64,000 nt of DNA from Coemansia sp. RSA 1804 (taxonomy: Eukaryota; Kickxellomycota; Kickxellomycetes; Kickxellales; Kickxellaceae). The notes beneath the pieces are model-generated. The model saw only the letters and a list, made by a program, of their open reading frames with translations. It was not told the origin of the DNA and ran no database searches. The stretch lies in NCBI GenBank assembly GCA_027578815.1, contig JANBTH010000006.1, positions 1 through 64,000 on the forward strand, read 5' to 3'. This document shows positions 51,487 to 61,042 of the stretch, one piece after another. The stretch's first letter is position 1. Each line of letters opens with the position of its first letter. Both the position numbers and the translations under genes were made by a program.

Positions 51487-51550
51487 AACACAGCATTCTC
51501 ACCAAGCAAATAAGATATTATATATTTTAATTGATTAGCATTAAGCCAAC

Positions 51551-51727
51551 ATGCCTAAGAACAGTAAACAACAGGTTTTATATTGCCAGGTATGTGCTAA
51601 CAATGGCAAACCAAATGTAGTACTGACTGCAGCGCATAAATCGCATGACAAGAACGGCAACCCGAATGGTAAATAATAGTTATGATAAAACAAGGCTAAT
51701 TCGAAGAAAGAGGACAAGAAGAAGTAA
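51551..51727 (+). pseudogene. Small zinc-finger-like gene, copy B, truncated by in-frame stops
   Basis: Starts MPKNSKQQVLYCQVCANN and keeps the C-X2-C-X13-H-X2-H pattern (AAHKSHDKNGNPNGK), parallel to copy A. Translation would stop at TAA 51674-51676, after 41 residues. In the same frame, TAG, TGA and TAA codons follow within 21 bases. The frame then reopens as KANSKKEDKKK and ends at TAA 51725-51727, the counterpart of the Lys-rich tail of copy A. So the finger is intact and the basic tail is disconnected. It may be a decaying copy or a functional 41-residue short form. A 26-nt GTAAAT...CAAG interval would restore the frame if removed, but it is too short for a normal intron. Confidence 0.55.
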
Positions 51728-51923
51728 TCACACAGTGGACAGACACAACACTAGGTTGGTGTTATTATATATGCAATGTATCGGAAGGAATGATACAACA
51801 GCATTGCTTATACCCAACATCCCGAAATGGTACTGTTGAGAAATAATATATAGAAATGTTTTATTTGCTATTATTATTTGACTTTTCTAACTAGTTGTTG
51901 TGTCTAATATGAGTCATGCAAGC

Positions 51924-54900
51924 CTAAATTATAACACGAATCGCGCCACTCTGTAGGCCAGCAACAAGCATAACAGACGGCGCATCTACTATTGCGACCG
52001 AGGTGATTGGTCCGCCAGGCTTGCGATTATTGGCAGCAAGTGCGTTGCTAGCCTCTAGCGCCAGCCTGTTGCTTGGATGGCCCAGCGGTGAGCGCGGCGC
52101 TGCTGGCGCAGTGTTCTCGCAATAGTAGACTGTGTCATTGAGTCTATATGAGGAATACGGAGTCCCCGCCTCCGACGAGTTAATTACATACGAGCGCTCC
52201 AGATTTTTCAGATCCCAGAACCGCAGCATCGAGTCGTTACTTCCCGCAACGAAATACGCCATCTTGTCAATGTGCTCTATGCTGTTAACGCGTAGCCGGC
52301 GATTAATGTCGTTCCCCTTGAGCTCCTGTAGGCTACGCGAGCACACGCATATTGGCCACTTGCCCGACCTCAGGTCGAGAACGCACACATCGCCGGCAAT
52401 TGTGCCAACAAGAATGCTGTCGGGTTTGTACATTGCTAATGATGTGATCTGATGTCCAAGGAAGTGTCTGAATCTTTTCAGCTCTATTCGGAACCTAGTG
52501 TCAATCAGAACAAGCATGCCCTCGGATGTCCCTACAATTGCAAAAACAGAGCCATCGCTTACCACCGATGTCGGCCTCCCATACACCGGCCGCAGCGATA
52601 TCTCATCCTCAAGCCTCATCGTCGCAACGTCGTAGAACAAGACACGGGACCTTGATGTGCACGCAACAAGCGACACGCCTGCTGTGCCCTTTGCGAATCC
52701 CATGCCAACAACATATTCATGTGCTGGAAGCATCGTTTGCGGCACTAAATCATCAAACTCGTGCAATGTTGGGCGATACACATGGATGCTCCCGTTGTCC
52801 GAGCTGGATACAAGACAATCAAGCACGTTGTGGTAGACGAGACCTGTGATTCTTCCACCCTGGAAATGCGTTGCTCGCGATCGACAGACTGCGTTCTTGC
52901 GAAAACTGTTTGCGTCAAACAACCTTACAACTCCATCATCGCCGCCTGATGCAAACAATGACCCGCCTGCTGCCACCAGGCAAGAGACTGCATCGTTGTG
53001 CTCCACAATCTCTGCAACCAGCGACCCATGAGGCCGCCATTCGTCGTACTTTTGCCGTCTCGCTGATGAGGCAAAATCAAGCTCCAACGACTTTTTGTGC
53101 ATAAATGCCTCCATTTTCCCTTTTGCCATCTGAGCTTTGCCGTTCCATGGATCATTGACTGGCGTCAGGAAGACCGTTTGCAAAGCAGCGCCAATCTCAC
53201 GCAGCTGGATAACACGAGCAGATGACTTGTCTGATGGCTCGCTATTCATACTTACAGGAACGCCATCCGCACGTCCGCTTCTGGAATTTGTTTCGGTAAT
53301 GTCCAAGGCAACATCCACAAGATCGCGAGATATAGGAAGCACTGCGTTCTGAACTACAAATTCTGTGAACTCCTTTAAGCTTCTATGCAATGCAGGCTGC
53401 TTTGACAGTGCCTGTGCCTCCACCAGCTTATCCCAAAGCATGGCAGGTGACATCTGCGGAACAAGCTTAATCAGCGCACGAAGAGCGCTGATGACAACAA
53501 ACACTTCGTGGTCGTTCAGATTGATTAGAGGCACAATGTACTCGCGCGATGCATGGCGGCTAATCTGACCTGATGCTGCAAACACCACATCAAAGAAGGC
53601 TGCTCGCAAAAACCAGCAGTCACGGTCATTCAAGTAGGTGATTATATGCGAGAGGCTCTGCACACCACGCTCATAGAGCTGCGGAAACGAGCAAAGAAGT
53701 ACGTGTTTGACCTCGGCTTCGTCAAAGGATAGTTTGCTGACAACCGCACGTACTCGACTTTCAAGGAACTCTGCTCGTCGTACCTGTGAACCAGACGAAG
53801 CAGAAGCAGATGGGCCATGTAGGTCGCCGCATATTAGATAATGTGCACTGTCTGCAATGTCAGAAATAACTGAGGCAAAAATGCAGCGGACTTCAACACT
53901 AGTGTCGCTAGCATAGTATTGCAAGTGCGCGGAGAGATAGTCGTCAAATATGTTGGCATTTATCGGCGTCAATTGGTTCAGATCAAGCAAAATGTCCCGG
54001 ATTCCAACAATAGCCAACATGCGCACCTGCGGTGAAGGGTCAGCCGAGAGAGCAACCAAGTAAGGGAGAATAAGATCCGGGTCTCCTTTGAGAGAACCGC
54101 GGCTGCATTTGAGTAACACTTTAATACCCATGCATCTCGAGGACGGAAGACTGCAATTGCGCACATTAGCGCAAGAAACGCTGGCAAATATCTCGCATGT
54201 ATCATCGCTTATACGGCCAATCTCCCCAAACAGAGTACGCATCCGTGTGTCGGGACTACTGCTGTCCATATATGCTGCCAGGGGTGCGCTTGGAAATATC
54301 GATGCCCACCGGTCCAGGTATTCAGCAGCGGAGAGACGCGCTTCGGGGTCTATCTGCACCATATGTGCTACCAATGTAGCAATGTCTGGGTCATGGATCA
54401 CCGAGACCAACTCCTGAGCACTAACATCGCCCTTGCGATACTGCAACAACCGCGACAAACTGAAAAGAGGGTTTCCGTCCAAAAAGATCTCGGCTATAAC
54501 ACATCCAGCTGAAAATATGTCCATCGACGGGTTCAGAGCAAGCACATCCTTTTCGCCGCCATCAGATAGGTTCTCTTGCGTTGCGCTGACATTAGAAGCA
54601 ATCAGCAGCTGCGCAATTTTACTTCCTGGATCATAGAATCGTTCAGGAGCGACACAGCAGCACTGGCGAGCGGACGTGTCAAAATAAAAGTTGAATTCGG
54701 CCGGATCGTCGGCAGGTAAGTATGTTGGTTTGAAAGGCGCAAAGTCTGCTAGGTATGCCAGGTTCCAGCTTGTCACCATAACGTTCTCGCTTTTAATGTC
54801 ACCATGGCAAACGCCCCGAGCATGCGACTCGCGCAGCGCAGTGAGGATCTGGTAAGCAATCCAGCGCTTCTCGGCTGGCGACAGAAATGGCCGCGTGCTG

Positions 54901-55265
54901 GCTTTATCATAGAGGTTGTTGTGCAAGTACTGTCGCAGGATATACACTGCCCAGTCATCGCTCAGCACCCGTATCTGCCCTAGCACACGCTTGGCACCCT
55001 TGAGGTCCGAATAAAGTTTGCGTAGTGTTTTTATCTGGTGAGTTGGGTCGAAATTCATGCTGACTGGGCGCATGAACACATGAAGAACCATTTGGCCTTC
55101 ACTTGGAAGCTTGCAGAGAATTGTCTTCATAAATCGCGTGCTGCCCAGCATTTTGATGTGCTGCAGCGGCTCTCCTAGCTCTGCACCAAGCCCGTTGACG
55201 CCCATTGCCAGCGGGGGCTGCAAATCAGCAGCAGCAACTAGTGAATGTGACGCTGCTTGGCCCAT
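51924..55265 (-). CDS. VPS15: Vps15 (PIK3R4) regulatory kinase of the class III PI3-kinase complex
   Basis: Scaffold and pseudokinase-like subunit that anchors Vps34 on endosomal and autophagic membranes. The start at 55265 reads MGQAASHSL, with Gly2 and Ser6 forming an N-myristoylation site as in known Vps15; upstream in-frame codons lack an ATG. 1113 residues. Kinase domain at about 25-330, with HGDIKSENVMV and DFAPFKPTYLP (DFA where kinases have DFG, typical for Vps15), then VAPERFYDPG. A HEAT-repeat solenoid covers about 390-660 and a C-terminal WD40 propeller about 745-1113 (HNDAVSCLVAAGGSLFASGG ... LRFWDLKNLERSYVIN). Single exon; size is slightly below the yeast and human proteins. Confidence 0.96.
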   Translation of the reverse strand: MGQAASHSLVAAADLQPPLAMGVNGLGAELGEPLQHIKMLGSTRFMKTILCKLPSEGQMVLHVFMRPVSMNFDPTHQIKTLRKLYSDLKGAKRVLGQIRVLSDDWAVYILRQYLHNNLYDKASTRPFLSPAEKRWIAYQILTALRESHARGVCHGDIKSENVMVTSWNLAYLADFAPFKPTYLPADDPAEFNFYFDTSARQCCCVAPERFYDPGSKIAQLLIASNVSATQENLSDGGEKDVLALNPSMDIFSAGCVIAEIFLDGNPLFSLSRLLQYRKGDVSAQELVSVIHDPDIATLVAHMVQIDPEARLSAAEYLDRWASIFPSAPLAAYMDSSSPDTRMRTLFGEIGRISDDTCEIFASVSCANVRNCSLPSSRCMGIKVLLKCSRGSLKGDPDLILPYLVALSADPSPQVRMLAIVGIRDILLDLNQLTPINANIFDDYLSAHLQYYASDTSVEVRCIFASVISDIADSAHYLICGDLHGPSASASSGSQVRRAEFLESRVRAVVSKLSFDEAEVKHVLLCSFPQLYERGVQSLSHIITYLNDRDCWFLRAAFFDVVFAASGQISRHASREYIVPLINLNDHEVFVVISALRALIKLVPQMSPAMLWDKLVEAQALSKQPALHRSLKEFTEFVVQNAVLPISRDLVDVALDITETNSRSGRADGVPVSMNSEPSDKSSARVIQLREIGAALQTVFLTPVNDPWNGKAQMAKGKMEAFMHKKSLELDFASSARRQKYDEWRPHGSLVAEIVEHNDAVSCLVAAGGSLFASGGDDGVVRLFDANSFRKNAVCRSRATHFQGGRITGLVYHNVLDCLVSSSDNGSIHVYRPTLHEFDDLVPQTMLPAHEYVVGMGFAKGTAGVSLVACTSRSRVLFYDVATMRLEDEISLRPVYGRPTSVVSDGSVFAIVGTSEGMLVLIDTRFRIELKRFRHFLGHQITSLAMYKPDSILVGTIAGDVCVLDLRSGKWPICVCSRSLQELKGNDINRRLRVNSIEHIDKMAYFVAGSNDSMLRFWDLKNLERSYVINSSEAGTPYSSYRLNDTVYYCENTAPAAPRSPLGHPSNRLALEASNALAANNRKPGGPITSVAIVDAPSVMLVAGLQSGAIRVII

Positions 55266-55716
55266 CTCTAGCTTTGTGGAAACCCTTTTTACAAGCAAAT
55301 TACTTTAATAGAAATGAATCACCGCCGTCGTTTATACTAGTAGCAATGATATACAGGCAGTTAATGCAGACCAAGATAAAGTATGAACGAAATAGAAATA
55401 GAAATAGAAATATAAATACATGAGGGATGCAGAATTTAACAAACGAAGGAGAGAAAAAAAAAAACAAAAGTGGAAAATACCTTCTTTTTGACTGCAGGGT
55501 CTTTTGGCGTTCGATTTCTTTGTGATTTATGAGCAAAAAAGCGTTTATATACCATACAGTTATAAAAGGTCACCTTCATTGTTAGCCAGCAGAAAATTGC
55601 TAAGAATATAGATATACAATGTAGCTACTCATCTTTGTTATTATTATTCACTCACATTAAAACAAAATAGACAACTAGGTGTGGTCCGTGCCACAGCGTA
55701 GAAAGGATTCTACAAT
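55266..55716. promoter_or_regulatory. Spacer VPS15 promoter / SUV3 3' end
   Basis: 451 bp between two minus-strand genes. AT-rich, with a small GAAATA repeat near 55391-55412 and an A12 run near 55455. No coding exon recognised. Confidence 0.4.
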
Positions 55717-57960
55717 TCAACCCTGCGCAACAGCTTGGACATTGGGTTGCGGTTGCTCTTGGGGGCTATCAGGAGCCTTGAGTTGGCCCCTCATACTCAT
55801 TAGTCCTTGGTGAAGAAGCTCTTCACATTTTGCCTTGGCTTCAAGTGCTTCAGCCTCGCCCTTGAATACGTAGCTAAAGTTCGTGACCATCCAGAGATAG
55901 GAAGTAATAGTGTTGTGCCATTGCTCAAACAAAGCAGCCATCTCGCGGCTCCTTGGCGGATTCGATGGAAGATTTACCAAATGTTCGATCTTGCACTCCT
56001 TCTTGTAAGCGATGGCCTCTGCAAACTTTCTCACGCACATCTTGTCCAAAGGAGTTTTCGTTTTGATGGGAGCGTATATCAGTCGGTATTTTTGGCGGAT
56101 CGATAGCGGGAGGTCCTCAATTAGGGCGGCAATGTCTTCCTGCCCATCAAAATCGCACAAAAAGTAGTTGTCGCTCACACTGGCAATGTCACAAAACATC
56201 CGCCATAGCTTTGCAAAAGATATCTTAGGGAACTGGTGCGAGAACAGCTCGATGATATCTGGAGGCGGTTGAACTCCGGCCGCATCCAGCACCTGCGGGG
56301 TTGAGTGCATCAGTTTGTTTAGGCTCGAAATATCGGTGTCCCAGAACGAAGTAACAACTCCAATTTTGCTATCAGACTTGAACCGCCCGGCACGACCGCC
56401 GATCTGCCTCGTCTGCGAGACGCTAACTGTCCGTACAGACTCGCCATCCCACTTTGTCAGCTTCATGAACACGATACGCTTGATGTTGAGGTTAATGCCC
56501 ATGCCAACTGCATCGCTCGCCACCATCACATTGTATTCCGAGTCAGGGTCGTTAAACAGCTCTGCCTGTTTGGCCCTTGCCTCGGGAGGAAGACCACCGT
56601 AGATAACGGCGCATCTCATCCCAGTATTTTCTTCGATAATCTTCTTGGTCTCGTAGATCTCCTTGCGCGAGAATGTAATCACACAGTCGCCCTTCCTGAT
56701 GTTCTTCCAGCTGCCCTCAAGCGACTTTTTACTGACCTTCAGCTGCCCCAAGCGTGTATACTCGCGAACCTCAACCTCCTCATCCAACGATTCGCAAATC
56801 TTCTTTACCAGCGGCACGGCAGATGGCTCGCCACAGAGATGAATCTCATCGGCCAGAATGCCCACAAGCGCGTTGGTCCATGCCCAGCCGCGCTGACGAT
56901 CGTTAATCATCTGGATCTCGTCAATGACAGCAACCTTGTATATAGTTGACAAAACACACATCTCTATTGTGCATGATGTGACATGCGTATTGACCGTTCC
57001 CTTATGATTATATCCAAGCGGCTTTATCCCTATCTCTTTAAATACAGGCATTTTCTTTTCTTCGCCAGTGATAAGAGAAGCCGAAACCCCCTCTTTCAAC
57101 ATCCTTGTGTACACTTCGTGTGCCAGCAGACGAAGAGGCGAGCAGTATACGCTCGCGTGAGGCCCCTTTATCCGTTGCAGCGCATGATATGTTTTACCAG
57201 AGTTTGTTGGTCCAACGTGCATAATTATGCGTCGCTTCATAGTTCGAGCACGTGGATTCCATTCTTCTGGAAACCGGAGATCGGTGATTTCCCGGAGATA
57301 CTTGATGTTTGAAACCACATTAGGCGCCTCCTTTTCCAGAAACGCGTAGAACTGGTTGACCAGAATGTTGTTGAATAACGTCTTATTGATATGCCGCAGA
57401 GTCGGTAATAAGTTTGCTGGCAAGAGACGTTTGATCTCTCCGTTTCTCGCGGCAGTTGCATATCTTTCCGACCACAAATCAAACATATCCTTGCGAATTC
57501 CAAACAACGCACACCGATGGTAGACTGAACTATCGGTGCAGAACCATGTGAGCTGAGAGTCCAGCAAATCCTTTGCAAACTCCTCGTTCATATCTGTATC
57601 GCTTGGCCATCCCTCGGTCTCTGCAGGTTCCAAACTATGCATGCGTCTGTCTGGAGACATATCGCCAATCGCCTGTCTAGACGGCCTCGACTGCAGTCGC
57701 TTAAAACGAGAATAATCCGATGTGCCGTTTGTTTTGTTTCCAGAGAAATGCCTATCTCGTGTTCTGGTTTCTCTAATTTCCTTTTCCTCTTTTACCCTCT
57801 TCATGTATTCCTTTGATCCCTTTGCGCTACGAAACCGCACTGCGCTGCTATGAATGGGTTTGACGCAAAGTACATTTACAGTGGCTTTTAAACCAGACAG
57901 ACAGATACCGGTGGATACCAGCAGTGGAGTCGCACGTCGCAAATTCAGACAAGGCGGCAT
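55717..57960 (-). CDS. SUV3: Suv3 mitochondrial ATP-dependent RNA helicase
   Basis: Helicase of the mitochondrial degradosome (with the Dss1 or PNPase nuclease), which clears aberrant mtRNA and excised introns. 747 residues, near the family norm. The N terminus, with basic residues and no early acidic ones (MPPCLNLRRATPLLVSTG), can act as a presequence. Helicase motifs: Walker A GPTNSGKTYHAL near 250, motif Ia YCSPLRLLAHEV, Walker B DEIQMINDRQRGWAW near 350, motif III ILADEIHLCGEPS, motif IV CVITFSRKEIYE, GMGINLNIKRIVF, and motif VI QTRQIGGRAGRF near 525. The C-terminal SUV3 domain (LCDFDGQEDIAALIEDLPLS, PIKTKTPLDKMCVRKFAE) follows. Single exon. Confidence 0.97.
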   Translation of the reverse strand: MPPCLNLRRATPLLVSTGICLSGLKATVNVLCVKPIHSSAVRFRSAKGSKEYMKRVKEEKEIRETRTRDRHFSGNKTNGTSDYSRFKRLQSRPSRQAIGDMSPDRRMHSLEPAETEGWPSDTDMNEEFAKDLLDSQLTWFCTDSSVYHRCALFGIRKDMFDLWSERYATAARNGEIKRLLPANLLPTLRHINKTLFNNILVNQFYAFLEKEAPNVVSNIKYLREITDLRFPEEWNPRARTMKRRIIMHVGPTNSGKTYHALQRIKGPHASVYCSPLRLLAHEVYTRMLKEGVSASLITGEEKKMPVFKEIGIKPLGYNHKGTVNTHVTSCTIEMCVLSTIYKVAVIDEIQMINDRQRGWAWTNALVGILADEIHLCGEPSAVPLVKKICESLDEEVEVREYTRLGQLKVSKKSLEGSWKNIRKGDCVITFSRKEIYETKKIIEENTGMRCAVIYGGLPPEARAKQAELFNDPDSEYNVMVASDAVGMGINLNIKRIVFMKLTKWDGESVRTVSVSQTRQIGGRAGRFKSDSKIGVVTSFWDTDISSLNKLMHSTPQVLDAAGVQPPPDIIELFSHQFPKISFAKLWRMFCDIASVSDNYFLCDFDGQEDIAALIEDLPLSIRQKYRLIYAPIKTKTPLDKMCVRKFAEAIAYKKECKIEHLVNLPSNPPRSREMAALFEQWHNTITSYLWMVTNFSYVFKGEAEALEAKAKCEELLHQGLMSMRGQLKAPDSPQEQPQPNVQAVAQG

Positions 57961-58375
57961 TTTGATTTCTAGTTTGTTATTTTAGATAGAGGAAAGGAAA
58001 GAAGTAATGTGTAAGGAAAATACAAAAAGCTGGCAAAAGGTACTAAAAAGGTTTTAAGAAAGGAACCAAAAAATACTTTTTCCAATGAAAAATTTACAAA
58101 GGCTTACAAAATTACCCATAGGCCGAGATAAAGTGTGCTTTTGATTTAATATTATTGCAATTATGATTATTGGCTACAATGTACAGAAAGTGTAAAGTTT
58201 CCAAGTGGTTAGATATGGAGTTTACAATGGATATTCAGCGAAAGAAAATTTATTATCTGACGGAATGGGTGTGGCTATCTATCAGCTTGACAAAATTCTC
58301 AAGAATTCTATATTATACATCTACAAGATAAAAAAGTAAAATAGGGGAGTTTGCCGTACCAAAATGGTTGAACTT
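57961..58375. promoter_or_regulatory. Spacer SUV3 promoter / TLC-gene 3' end
   Basis: 415 bp, A/T-rich. No reading frame or repeat of note. Confidence 0.4.
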
Positions 58376-59077
58376 TTAGTCAAACAATAACAAATGCTCT
58401 TCCTGGGGGGTTTGGATGATCTCAGGCTTGTTTCGCTTTATCTGTCCACGTACCGCGCCATAGAACCAGTGCAAATGAATTGGCAGGACAAGGAACATAA
58501 GCTTCCAGAGAAAGCGAATCTCTGAGTGCTGGAAAAACTCCAACAGGAGCATAGTATGCAAAGCAATCCTAGTAGAAAAGAAGGTAACAGTGAAGAGAGT
58601 GTCGCATCGCCAGTCCTTACGCATGCTGCCCAGAGCAAGAATAATTGTTGGAAACTCGTTGTAAAACATTAAGCAGAATATAGCCGATACGCCCTGTATG
58701 GTTGCAAAGATAGTGAGACCGATATAGAGTGAATGGTGGATATATCCGTTAAGTAAAGTAATGGTTGAGCGATAGTACACAAGGCCGAGTATAAGATCCC
58801 ATACCAGGTAGGAGAAGAAGAAGCCCAGGAGCACCAGAGAAAGAGGATCCGAGTGAGTGATTCTGGTTACATCGAACCCTTGAGCCAGCGCAAAGATCAT
58901 GTACTTTATTGAGCCCACAGAGACCACTATGCAGGTAACAAATGTGGGCACCCATGCCAGCTTCTTTTCCGAGTCAAAGATGTTTTTTCGACGCACGGTG
59001 TGGAAAATGGCATTTAGTCCAAGCGAGCCTACCATTGCTCCAACAGCAAAGTCAGACGGTATGGCCAATATGCTCAT
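58376..59077 (-). CDS. TLC-domain multi-pass membrane protein (TLCD/TMEM56-like)
   Basis: A 233-residue membrane protein from the first ATG at 59077 (MSILAIPSDFAVGAMVGSLG); the frame is open 17 codons further up but has no ATG there. Six or so hydrophobic segments. The TLC (TRAM-LAG1-CLN8) signature region is visible: YLVWDLILGLVYYRST, then NGYIHHSLYIGLTIFA with the paired His, and a basic, membrane-proximal end (RGQIKRNKPEI). Members outside the ceramide synthases influence membrane lipid composition or fluidity, but the activity is uncertain. It lacks the Lag1 motif of ceramide synthases. It diverges from SDE2. Confidence 0.8.
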   Translation of the reverse strand: MSILAIPSDFAVGAMVGSLGLNAIFHTVRRKNIFDSEKKLAWVPTFVTCIVVSVGSIKYMIFALAQGFDVTRITHSDPLSLVLLGFFFSYLVWDLILGLVYYRSTITLLNGYIHHSLYIGLTIFATIQGVSAIFCLMFYNEFPTIILALGSMRKDWRCDTLFTVTFFSTRIALHTMLLLEFFQHSEIRFLWKLMFLVLPIHLHWFYGAVRGQIKRNKPEIIQTPQEEHLLLFD

Positions 59078-59995
59078 TATTAATGATTCACATAGAATAA
59101 ATATTCTATATATTTGTCTTGAATGCAATTAACAGAAAAGAGAAAGAGAGTGAAATGGCTATACACCGAAGCAAAAAATTCAAAGAAAAATAATTATAAA
59201 GACACTGATTGATAAAGTTAACAGTTGTTCGGAATAAAATCCCTAGGTTGTTTTTGCGGAAAAAAGAAACAAAGGAAAAGAAAGAGATAAGAATAAAATT
59301 TTGCATAATAACCGGATAAAAAGTACTATATAATATAGAAAAGATTGTTTAATATTTAAAAACAAAAAAAAACAAAAAAAAAGAAAGAGCTCAAGACATT
59401 CAACATTTTGAAAAATAATTACAAAAACCATCATGACCAGAGAGGTAAAATAAGGAAAATACTTTGCCTTTGCTCAGAGATATGGATTATACATCAAAAG
59501 CTTGGCCACGTTGTACTGAGCGCCTTTTTGTGTGGTTGCTAATTGACTCTTACATTTTCTGCATGTCACTTGTCTAACTCATAAGGTCTCGGATAGAATA
59601 CAAAAACGCATCTATGGAAGATGGACGAGGCAGAGGTTGGAGAATCGTAGTTGCAGCATGCAAGTCATTCAGCCAAAAAAAACTTAAATGAAGAAGCAGC
59701 ATGCAATCAACCAATTGCGCCATGCAATTTGAGCACGTTTATAATCTTTCGGTTTACAGGATCATAATGTTAGCTAGCTGTATTTTTTTACAACCTTTAA
59801 AATGCAATTCCTCCGAGTCAAGCCCAGGATGATCACGCTCACCATCCCCATACAATATATATTTTTCTTTAGAGCGAGATGATGGGAGTGAAACAAATGA
59901 ATAACGAATCACATTTCATTCACTAGTTGTGGTAACATTCAGCCTTTATTCGATTTTTCTATCCCCATTTATAAATCACATACCCCTCCCCCACA
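59078..59995. promoter_or_regulatory. Divergent intergenic region TLC gene / SDE2
   Basis: 918 bp, very AT-rich near the TLC gene, with A runs at 59361-59385. No gene recognised. Confidence 0.4.
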
Positions 59996-60787
59996 ATGCT
60001 TGTTTTACTTGATACGCCAAATAACACCACGTTTTCATTTACTGTTAGTAATGGTCGACCGCTTGAGGATCTAGCAGAGCAAACAGCGGATACTGTCTTT
60101 GGCGATGGGATTTCACAGAACCTGATGTACGTCACCGGGATGAACGGGATGACGGCAACCGAAGCGGTCTGTGCGGTAAACAAGCTGCAGGAGTCGGGAG
60201 AAGGGGAGCAGATGGTTAGACTTTGTCTGCGTGGACGGTTATTTGGAGGCAAAGGAGGGTTTGGAAGCATCTTACGGTCTCAGGGGAATAGAATGACGTC
60301 TAACAAGCCAGAGAGCTACGATGATTGCAGGGACTTGTATGGACGACGACTAAAGACCCTAAAGGAGGCCAAAACGATAGTCGATAAGCTTGAGGCAGAG
60401 GAAGAGGCGCGTGAAACTATCAAAGAACGCAGACGGAAGAAGATACAGGACGGATTGCGCGACCAACCGACTAAGAAACATCGGTTTGACGATGTTGAGT
60501 ACACCAAGAACTGCGAGCAAATTGTTGAGGCTACAAAACTGACGACCCGTAAAGCCATGAAAAGAAAGCAGGAGCTGGGAAATGAAAAGAAGCAGCAGCT
60601 GGGAGCAGCAGAGGCGTCAGGATCCGGTAAGCCTTCATCGGAGCTGTTCACAGTTCCTTTGTTTGACGGTGACATTGCGGACCTTTCAGATAGCAGCACC
60701 AGCAGCGGTGAGGGCAATGGTGACGATGGTGAAAGTGACAAGGAGGAACAAACTGCAACTGCCACAGCTGATTCGGGAGGTGATTAA
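59996..60787 (+). CDS. SDE2: Sde2, ubiquitin-fold precursor with GG-KGG cleavage site
   Basis: Splicing and genome-stability factor. In fission yeast the N-terminal ubiquitin-like fold is cut off after the di-Gly by Ubp5/Ubp15, and the C-terminal part, starting with Lys, joins the spliceosome and promotes excision of selected introns. Here the 263-residue frame has a ubiquitin-like first 83 residues ending LCLRGRLFGGKGGFGSILRS, with the invariant GGKGGFGS. It continues with QGNRMTSNKPESYDDCRDLYGRRL, which is conserved in the family, then a Lys/Arg/Glu-rich helix and an acidic Ser-rich tail. Single exon; ATG at 59996. Confidence 0.95.
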   Translation: MLVLLDTPNNTTFSFTVSNGRPLEDLAEQTADTVFGDGISQNLMYVTGMNGMTATEAVCAVNKLQESGEGEQMVRLCLRGRLFGGKGGFGSILRSQGNRMTSNKPESYDDCRDLYGRRLKTLKEAKTIVDKLEAEEEARETIKERRRKKIQDGLRDQPTKKHRFDDVEYTKNCEQIVEATKLTTRKAMKRKQELGNEKKQQLGAAEASGSGKPSSELFTVPLFDGDIADLSDSSTSSGEGNGDDGESDKEEQTATATADSGGD

Positions 60788-61042
60788 CGATTAGTCTTTA
60801 TCTTCTAGGATTGGGGGAAGAGAGAGTTATTCGGCGAATTCATTGTGCAAGAGCGAGCATTCATCATTCGTGGGACGACATCATTGAGTTCTTCTAAGTG
60901 GGCGGCTGTGGACATGCTTTTCTTTTTTATGTTGTTTTCGTATTTTATATTGTATTAATTTGTGTTTTTTATGTCTCTTTGTATAAGACGAACGAGATCG
61001 AAACCCCTCCACCTTCGCGAAGCAAAAAAAACTAACGCAAAG

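Larger units (their letters stand above)
50607..51840. repeat. Diverged tandem duplication, copy B
   Basis: Direct-orientation partner of 48431-49627. It has picked up small insertions relative to copy A (the offset grows from about 2176 to 2213-2231 bp), including a stretch around 50815-50865 and a nonamer repeat in the leader. No terminal inverted repeats, target-site duplications or transposase were seen, so unequal crossing-over or segmental duplication is more likely than transposition. Confidence 0.85.

Noticed and set aside
51313..51513. 66-codon frame upstream of copy B
   Set aside because: It spans the TATA box and leader of the small gene; its Asn/Thr run is the 9-bp repeat.
48431..51840. 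Transposable element explanation for the duplicated unit
   Set aside because: No terminal inverted or long terminal repeats, no transposase or reverse transcriptase, and no target-site duplication visible.
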